From CBDATA01 sp965202845 (lineage in GTDB: Bacteria; Acidobacteriota; Vicinamibacteria; Marinacidobacterales; Marinacidobacteraceae), in NCBI GenBank assembly GCA_965202845.1, contig OZ241856.1:124001-188000 (forward strand): a DNA stretch of 64,000 nt. Direction: 5' to 3'. Every line of letters begins with the position of its first letter. Positions within the stretch are counted from its first letter, which is position 1. The notes under the pieces are model-generated. The model made no database searches. It saw nothing but the letters and a program-made list of their open reading frames with translations, and had not been told where the DNA came from. The position numbers and the translations under genes are program-made. Below, one piece after another: positions 58,896 through 64,000 of the stretch.

Positions 58896-61800
58896 TCGCC
58901 GCGGCCCAGGAAGTCGTTCCAGGCGGCCGGGCGGAGCGAACCCTCCGGCCAGGCGACCAGCGCCTCGACCACATGGATCGCAAGCGACGGGTCGGTGAGG
59001 AGCGGGATGTCCCGGTCTACCGCCCGCCGCCGCACCAGATATCCGTCCGGGCGGCCCGCCGGGTCGTAGGCGACCGGCACGTTCACCACCAGGTCCACCT
59101 CGCCCCGGTCGATGAGATCGAGGGCGCTCATCGGGTTCGGCGCGTCGAACCCGGTTCCGAGCGCGCGCTGCGGACTCTCGACCCGCTCCACCAGCGTGTT
59201 CTCGACGCCGTGCCGGGTCAGCGAGCGGCTGGTGCCCGAAGTGGCGTAGATGCGGAGGCCCAGGACGTCCGCCATCACCCGCGCGGTCTCGATGAAGCGC
59301 TCCTTCCAGCGGTTCGGGCCGAGCGACAGGAGCACCGCCCGCTTCGGGCGGCGGAACCCGGTGGCGATCATCCCGTGGAGCAGCGCCTCGTGGAAGGTGT
59401 CGCCGAGGCAGCCGACCTCCCCGGTGCTGGCCATCTCCACGCCGAGCAGCGGATCGGCGCCGAGCAGGCGGGAGAACGAAAACTGGGGCACCTTCACCCC
59501 GGTGTGCTCCAGGTCGTACAGCGGGCGATGCTCCATGCCCGGATCGGCGCCGAGCATGATCCGGGTGGCGGCCTTCGCGTAGTTCCGCCCGGTCACCTTG
59601 GACACGAAGGGGAGGCTGCGGGACGCCCGCAGGTTGCACTCGATGACCTTGACCGTGTCGTCCCGGTGGAGCATTTGGATGTTGCAGGGGCCGGTGACCT
59701 TGAGCTCCCTGGCGATCCGGCGGGCGATGCGCTTCGCCTTGCCGAGGATCGGCACCGTCATGTCCACCGGGGGGAGCGCCAGGGTGGCGTCGCCGCTGTG
59801 CACGCCGGCGTCCTCCACATGCTCGGTCATCGCCCAGAGCGCCACCTCGCCGTCCCGGGCCACCAGATCCACCTCGATCTCCCGGGCGCCCTCCTCGAAC
59901 CGGGAGATGACGACCGGATGCTCCTGCGAGACCGCCTTCGCCTTTTTCAGGATGCGCCCCAGCTCGTTGGGCTCGTGGGCCACCGACATGGCGGCGCCGC
60001 TCAGCACGTAGCTCGGGCGCACCAGCACCGGAAAGCCGCCGAGATCCTCCACGATCCGCCCGGCGTCGGCGACGTCGGTGACGTGCGCCCACAGCGGCTG
60101 ATCCACCCCGATCCGGTCAAGCAGCGCGCTGAACTTGTTGCGATCCTCGGCGCGGTCGATGTCTCGCGCCGCGGTGCCCAGGATGGGGACGCCCGCCTCG
60201 TGGAGCCGCATGGCGATCCGGTTCGGGATCTGCCCTCCCATGCTCACGATCACCCCGTCAAGGGACTCCTTCTGCGCCAGATCCAGCACCGATTCGACGC
60301 TGACCTCGTCGAAGAACAGCTTGTCGCAGATGTCGTAGTCGGTGCTGACCGTCTCCGGGTTGTAGTTGAGCATCAGGGTTTCGCAGCCCAGCTCGCTGGC
60401 CGCCTGCACCGCGTTCACGCAGCACCAGTCGAACTCCACCGACGAACCGATGCGGTAGACCCCGGACCCGATCACCAGGATGCGCCGCCGCCCGGCCTCC
60501 ATGGAGGGGAGGATCTCGTCCTCCTGCGCGTGGTACGTGGAGTAGGAGTAGTTGGTTTCCGCCGGGAACTCCGCCGCCAGGGTGTCGATGCGGGCGATGC
60601 GGGGTTCGATGCCGAAGCGTCGTCGCGCCGTCCGCGCCGCCCCGCGCGGCTGTCCGGTCAGCGCCTCAAGGGCTTCGTCGGAGAAGCCGTCCTGCTTGGC
60701 GCGGCGCAGCAGGTCCTTTCCGACCGGCCCGCCGTTCTTCTGGACGGCGGATTCGGTCGCCATCGCCTCGGCGATCCCGGAGAGGAACCAGGGGTCGATG
60801 CGGGTCAGCCGGTGGGCTTCGGCGATCGCCTCCGGAACCCGGCCCTGGTCGTGGGCGCGCCGGAGCCAGGTCGCCAGCGCGAACACTCGCCGGGGCGTCG
60901 CGTGCGCCAGCTCGTTCTCGAGGTCCTTGGGGTCCTCGAATGCGATCGCCGACGAATCCAGCCCCCGGATGCCGACGTCCAGCATGCGGAGCGCCTTCTG
61001 GAGCGCTTCGGGGAAGGTTCGGCCGATGGCCATGACTTCGCCGACGCTCTTCATCTCGCTGCCGATCCGGGTTCCCGCCGACTGGAACTTGCCGAGATCC
61101 CAGCGGGGCGCCTTCAGCACCAGATAGTCGAGCGCCGGCTCGAAGAACGCCCTGGTCACCCCGGTCATGCTGTTCTTCAGCTCGGGCAGCGAGTAGCCGA
61201 GCGCCAGCTTGGCCGCCACATAGGCGAGCGGATATCCGGTGGCCTTGCTGGCCAGAGCCGAGGACCGGGAGAGCCGGGCGTTCACCTCGATCACCCGGTA
61301 GTCCGCCCGGTCCGGGTCCAGCGCGAACTGGATGTTGCACTCCCCGATGATGCCGAGATGCTGGATGGTCTTCACCGAAACGGTGCGCAGCAGCTGGTAC
61401 TCGGCGTCGTTCAGGGTCTGCGACGGCGCCACCACGATGGATTCCCCGGTGTGGATCCCCATCGGATCCATGTTCTCCATGTTGCAGACGGTGATGCAGT
61501 TGTTACGCCCGTCGCGGACGACCTCGTATTCGATCTCCTTCCAGCCGCGCAGCGACTCCTCCACCAGAACCTGCGCCCGGCCGCCGCCGTGCCCGCCGAA
61601 GATGTGCGCGATGGCGGCCTCGAACTCCTCCTCGGTCTCGGCGATCCGGCTGCCCTTGCCGCCCAGCGAGAAGCCGACCCGCACCATCACCGGCAGCCCG
61701 ATTTTCTGTTTGGCCTCCCGGGCCGCTTCGGGGCTTTCGCAGGCGACGCTCCGGGCGGTCTTGATTCCGATTTCGGCGAGGCGCGCGTTGAAGAGGCCGC

Positions 61801-62176
61801 GATCCTCGGTGTCCCGGATGCTCCGCACTGGGGTGCCGAGAACCCGGATGCCGGTCTCCCGGAAGAAGTCCTCGAGCGCCAGTCCGCAATCGAGCGCGGT
61901 CTGCCCTCCGAAGGAAAGCGCCACGCCGTCCACCTTCTCGGCGAGGGCGACATGGCGCACGAAGTCCGGGGTGACCGCATTCAGGTACAGCCGGTCCGCC
62001 ATCCCCTCGCTGGTCTGGATGGTGGCGATGTTGGGGTTCACCAGGACGGTGCGGATTCCCTCCTCGGCCAGCGCCTTGATGGCCTGGGAACCCGAATAGT
62101 CGAACTCGCCGGCCTGTCCGATCCGCAGGGCGCCGGAGCCGAGCACCAGAACCCGCTGCGGCCGCCCGCCGGTCAT
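58892..62176 (-). CDS. carB: Carbamoyl-phosphate synthase large subunit
   Basis: A 1094-residue protein with two ATP-grasp halves: VLVLGSGALRIGQAGEFDYSG starts the carboxyphosphate half and ILVIGSGVYRIGSSVEFDWCC the carbamate half. MENMDPMGIHTGESIVVAPSQT and EVNARLSRSSALASKATGYPLA are conserved ATP-site blocks. The C-terminal allosteric MGS-like domain includes IYATSGTSRSLTRHG and a DLVVNVP block. It makes carbamoyl phosphate for arginine and pyrimidines together with CarA. ATG 62176 overlaps the carA stop (ATGA). Confidence 0.97.
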   Translation of the reverse strand: MTGGRPQRVLVLGSGALRIGQAGEFDYSGSQAIKALAEEGIRTVLVNPNIATIQTSEGMADRLYLNAVTPDFVRHVALAEKVDGVALSFGGQTALDCGLALEDFFRETGIRVLGTPVRSIRDTEDRGLFNARLAEIGIKTARSVACESPEAAREAKQKIGLPVMVRVGFSLGGKGSRIAETEEEFEAAIAHIFGGHGGGRAQVLVEESLRGWKEIEYEVVRDGRNNCITVCNMENMDPMGIHTGESIVVAPSQTLNDAEYQLLRTVSVKTIQHLGIIGECNIQFALDPDRADYRVIEVNARLSRSSALASKATGYPLAYVAAKLALGYSLPELKNSMTGVTRAFFEPALDYLVLKAPRWDLGKFQSAGTRIGSEMKSVGEVMAIGRTFPEALQKALRMLDVGIRGLDSSAIAFEDPKDLENELAHATPRRVFALATWLRRAHDQGRVPEAIAEAHRLTRIDPWFLSGIAEAMATESAVQKNGGPVGKDLLRRAKQDGFSDEALEALTGQPRGAARTARRRFGIEPRIARIDTLAAEFPAETNYSYSTYHAQEDEILPSMEAGRRRILVIGSGVYRIGSSVEFDWCCVNAVQAASELGCETLMLNYNPETVSTDYDICDKLFFDEVSVESVLDLAQKESLDGVIVSMGGQIPNRIAMRLHEAGVPILGTAARDIDRAEDRNKFSALLDRIGVDQPLWAHVTDVADAGRIVEDLGGFPVLVRPSYVLSGAAMSVAHEPNELGRILKKAKAVSQEHPVVISRFEEGAREIEVDLVARDGEVALWAMTEHVEDAGVHSGDATLALPPVDMTVPILGKAKRIARRIARELKVTGPCNIQMLHRDDTVKVIECNLRASRSLPFVSKVTGRNYAKAATRIMLGADPGMEHRPLYDLEHTGVKVPQFSFSRLLGADPLLGVEMASTGEVGCLGDTFHEALLHGMIATGFRRPKRAVLLSLGPNRWKERFIETARVMADVLGLRIYATSGTSRSLTRHGVENTLVERVESPQRALGTGFDAPNPMSALDLIDRGEVDLVVNVPVAYDPAGRPDGYLVRRRAVDRDIPLLTDPSLAIHVVEALVAWPEGSLRPAAWNDFLGRGE

Positions 62177-63291
62177 CGCTTGCGGCATTCCGCCAGAAAG
62201 TCGTCGAACAGGGTTCCGGTGTCCTCCGGCCCCGGACGGGCTTCCGGGTGGAACTGGACGCTCCGGAAGGGCCGGGATTTGGACCGGATGCCCTCGTTGG
62301 TGCCGTCGTTCAGGTTGCGGAACCAGGGCGTCCAGTCGGCGCCGAGCGAATCCTCGTCCACCGCGTAGCCGTGGTTCTGGCTGGTGATGTAGGAGCGGCC
62401 GCTGACCAGGTCCCGCACCGGCTGGTTCACGCTGCGATGCCCGTAGGGGAGCTTGAAGCAGCGCGCCCCGGCGGCCAACGCCAGCAGCTGGTTGCCGAGG
62501 CAGACCCCGAGGATCGGCTTGGGATACCACTCGAGAAGCTCTCCCAGCGCGGCGGTGACCGCGCCGAGATCCCCGGGATCGCCGGGGCCGTTCCCTATCA
62601 GGACGCCGTCGGCCTGCCGGGCGGCTTCGGCGAAGGGGCGCAGGCCGGAGACCCGATGCACCCGGGCGCCCCGGTCCAGCAGCGAACGCACCAGGTTGTC
62701 CTTGGCGCCGATGTCCAGCAGCAGGATCTCCGGCCCGTCCCCGTTTCCGTACCGTCGATCCGCTTCCGGCGCCACCTGCTGGAACACCTCCCGGGTCATG
62801 TCCACCCGGCGGGGCGTTTTTGCTTCGCCGCTTCGGGGCCGGAGCGTCCCCTCCATGACGCCCGCCTCCCGGAGGCGCCGGGTCAGGGTGCGGGTGTCCA
62901 CGCCCTCGATCGCCGGAATTCCCTCGTCGGCGAGCCAGGCGCCCAGCGACCGGGTGGCGGCGTGGTGGCTCGGGCTCCGCGCGTGGCGCTGCACCACCAG
63001 CCCCTGCACCTGGATCCGATCCGATTCGAAGGGCCCCTCGATGCTGCCCGGAGGACGCGGCGCGGGAACGCCGTAATTCCCCTGGAGCGGCCAGGTCAGG
63101 ACCAAGATCTGCCCCCGGTAGGACGGGTCGGTGAGCGTCTCGACGTACCCGGCCATCCCGGTGTTGAACACCACCTCGCCGGCGACCGGACCGACGTCGG
63201 CGCCGAAGGAGCGGCCGGGGAATTCCGAGCCGTCCTCGAGAAGGAGAATCCCGCCCGGCGCGGGCCGCGGCGCTGGTTCGTCGGGGGTCAA
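62173..63291 (-). CDS. carA: Carbamoyl-phosphate synthase small subunit
   Basis: A 372-residue protein with the N-terminal CarA domain (FNTGMAGYVETLTDPSYRGQI, YGVPAPRPP) and a C-terminal class I glutamine amidotransferase: PILGVCLGNQLLALAAGA holds the catalytic Cys and VQFHPEARPGPEDT the His-x-Glu. It supplies ammonia to CarB. No ATG is available near the N-terminus; TTG 63291 gives the normal length. It is divergent from the secreted-protein gene at 63419. Confidence 0.95.
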   Translation of the reverse strand: MTPDEPAPRPAPGGILLLEDGSEFPGRSFGADVGPVAGEVVFNTGMAGYVETLTDPSYRGQILVLTWPLQGNYGVPAPRPPGSIEGPFESDRIQVQGLVVQRHARSPSHHAATRSLGAWLADEGIPAIEGVDTRTLTRRLREAGVMEGTLRPRSGEAKTPRRVDMTREVFQQVAPEADRRYGNGDGPEILLLDIGAKDNLVRSLLDRGARVHRVSGLRPFAEAARQADGVLIGNGPGDPGDLGAVTAALGELLEWYPKPILGVCLGNQLLALAAGARCFKLPYGHRSVNQPVRDLVSGRSYITSQNHGYAVDEDSLGADWTPWFRNLNDGTNEGIRSKSRPFRSVQFHPEARPGPEDTGTLFDDFLAECRKR

Positions 63292-63319
63292 ACTCGCGGG
63301 AATCTAGCAGAAAATCCGG

Positions 63320-63349
63320 TTGCAAAAGACACCCGCCGCGCCATATGAT
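63320..63349 (+). promoter_or_regulatory. Candidate promoter in carA / secreted-protein gap
   Basis: TTGCAA (63320-63325), 18-base spacer and TATGAT (63344-63349) in the 127-base divergent gap. A GGAGAGA ribosome-binding site precedes the ATG at 63419. Confidence 0.5.
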
Positions 63350-63418
63350 GACGGGGGTAGGGTGCGGCCTTCCTTTTCGGGTCGTCAGACCGTTTGCATC
63401 CGTTTTCCGGAGAGAATC

Positions 63419-64000
63419 ATGGTTTCCGTTTCGCGACATCTTCTTCGCCGGGCGGGCGCGTTCGCGCTCGTCGGCTTGGGGTTCGGCGTTTTCCCGGCGT
63501 TCGGCGCCCAAGTCGAGCAGCCGCCTCCGCCGGCTCCGGTCCTTCACTTTGAGGCTTCGGGTCCGTACACCCACGCCGCGGCGCGGATCACCGTGGACGC
63601 GCGTCTCTGGTACGGCTCCGAACTGGAAGTGGCGCTCACCGACCCCTCCGGCAACCGTCAGGTCCTGAACCTGGATCGCGACGGCCACCGCTCCGGCTGG
63701 ACCGGCCAGCTGCGGGAAGCGGGGGAATGGGTGGCGGAGGCCCGACAGACCGGAAGCGGGTTCGCTCCGATGAGCGCCCGCGAATCGGTGACGGTGCGCG
63801 AGGGCGCGCCGACCTGTTCGGCCTCGCTGATGGTTCCGGACTCCGCGGTGGTCTATGACTCCGCCGCAATCGTGGTCGACACCTGCGACAGCGCGGCCAC
63901 TACCGGCGCCCTTCATTCCGTGTATGTGCGGATCCATCGGGACGGCGCGCCGACCGCCATGCTGGACATGGGCGGGAGCTGCGAGCGCAGCTTCATCCTC
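63419..64000 (+). CDS. Secreted protein of unknown function (cut by right edge)
   Basis: The frame is open from ATG 63419 to the end of the window (194 codons, no stop). It starts with a signal peptide: Arg-rich n-region (RHLLRRAG), hydrophobic AFALVGLGFGVFPAF and a GAQ cleavage site. A Pro-rich linker (EQPPPPAPV) and a beta-rich region follow (ARITVDARLWYGSELEVAL, SGWTGQLREAGEWVAEARQ), suggesting an Ig-like or pre-peptidase beta-sandwich. Cysteines at about 139, 163 and 189 could form disulfides. No family is assigned. Confidence 0.75.
   Translation, partial: MVSVSRHLLRRAGAFALVGLGFGVFPAFGAQVEQPPPPAPVLHFEASGPYTHAAARITVDARLWYGSELEVALTDPSGNRQVLNLDRDGHRSGWTGQLREAGEWVAEARQTGSGFAPMSARESVTVREGAPTCSASLMVPDSAVVYDSAAIVVDTCDSAATTGALHSVYVRIHRDGAPTAMLDMGGSCERSFIL

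Overview
The window is a high-GC bacterial chromosome segment with very tight gene packing: stop/start overlaps are common and no gene-free stretch exceeds 300 bases. The gene content suggests Acidobacteriota or a similar Gram-negative phylum. It includes an Oar-like TonB receptor with a carboxypeptidase-regulatory N-terminus, PQQ-propeller and PD40/beta-barrel outer-membrane proteins, and NHLM export machinery. This taxonomic guess is inference; no rRNA is present.

Bases 1-15724 hold a composite CRISPR-Cas locus on the + strand. It begins inside cas3 of a type I-G (formerly I-U) module (cas3, csx17/cas8g, csb1/cas7, csb2/cas5-cas6). It runs straight into a type III-B module (cmr1-cmr6), with a CARF-HEPN-CARF nuclease gene at the junction and an AlbA_2/ATPase protein translationally coupled to cmr6. 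No cas1, cas2, separate cas6 or CRISPR array is visible. A DnaQ-like exonuclease follows. Cas10 (Cmr2) keeps GGDD but has no HD domain, so signalling through cyclic oligoadenylate to the CARF protein is the expected output. The Cas6 half of Csb2 is the only visible crRNA-processing candidate for both modules.

Bases 16.4-41.2 kb are mostly housekeeping and envelope genes: a TonB receptor; tRNA-Ser(GCU), tRNA-Gln(CUG) and tRNA-Ser(UGA) next to serS; a brnT-brnA toxin-antitoxin pair; a nicotinamidase-like gene with pncB and a PQQ-propeller protein; a dprA-topA-xer-DUF418 operon; TPR, lipoprotein and peptidase/propeller/barrel genes; two glycosyltransferases; and a proline-racemase-family enzyme.

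Bases 41.2-57.9 kb are the most unusual part: a proteusin-like RiPP biosynthetic cluster. Seven full-length precursors carry a nitrile-hydratase-like leader (NHLP), an AGG cleavage site and Ser/Thr-rich cores of 26-36 residues with one or two Cys. Six of the seven share a C/T-S-T-L/V-P-S-T motif. A coreless leader-like protein and a truncated precursor remnant are also present. One operon encodes NHLM export (HlyD-type adaptor, C39 peptidase-ABC, second ABC). The opposite strand encodes a LanM-like dehydratase with a degenerate LanC domain, a SagB dehydrogenase and a fused E1-like/YcaO cyclodehydratase. Together these predict export-coupled peptides carrying both dehydroamino acids or (methyl)lanthionines and azol(in)es, an uncommon pairing. 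Most precursor genes have their own near-identical sigma70-like promoter.

Bases 57.9-64.0 kb hold carA-carB-DUF2272 on the - strand and the start of a secreted protein running off the right edge.
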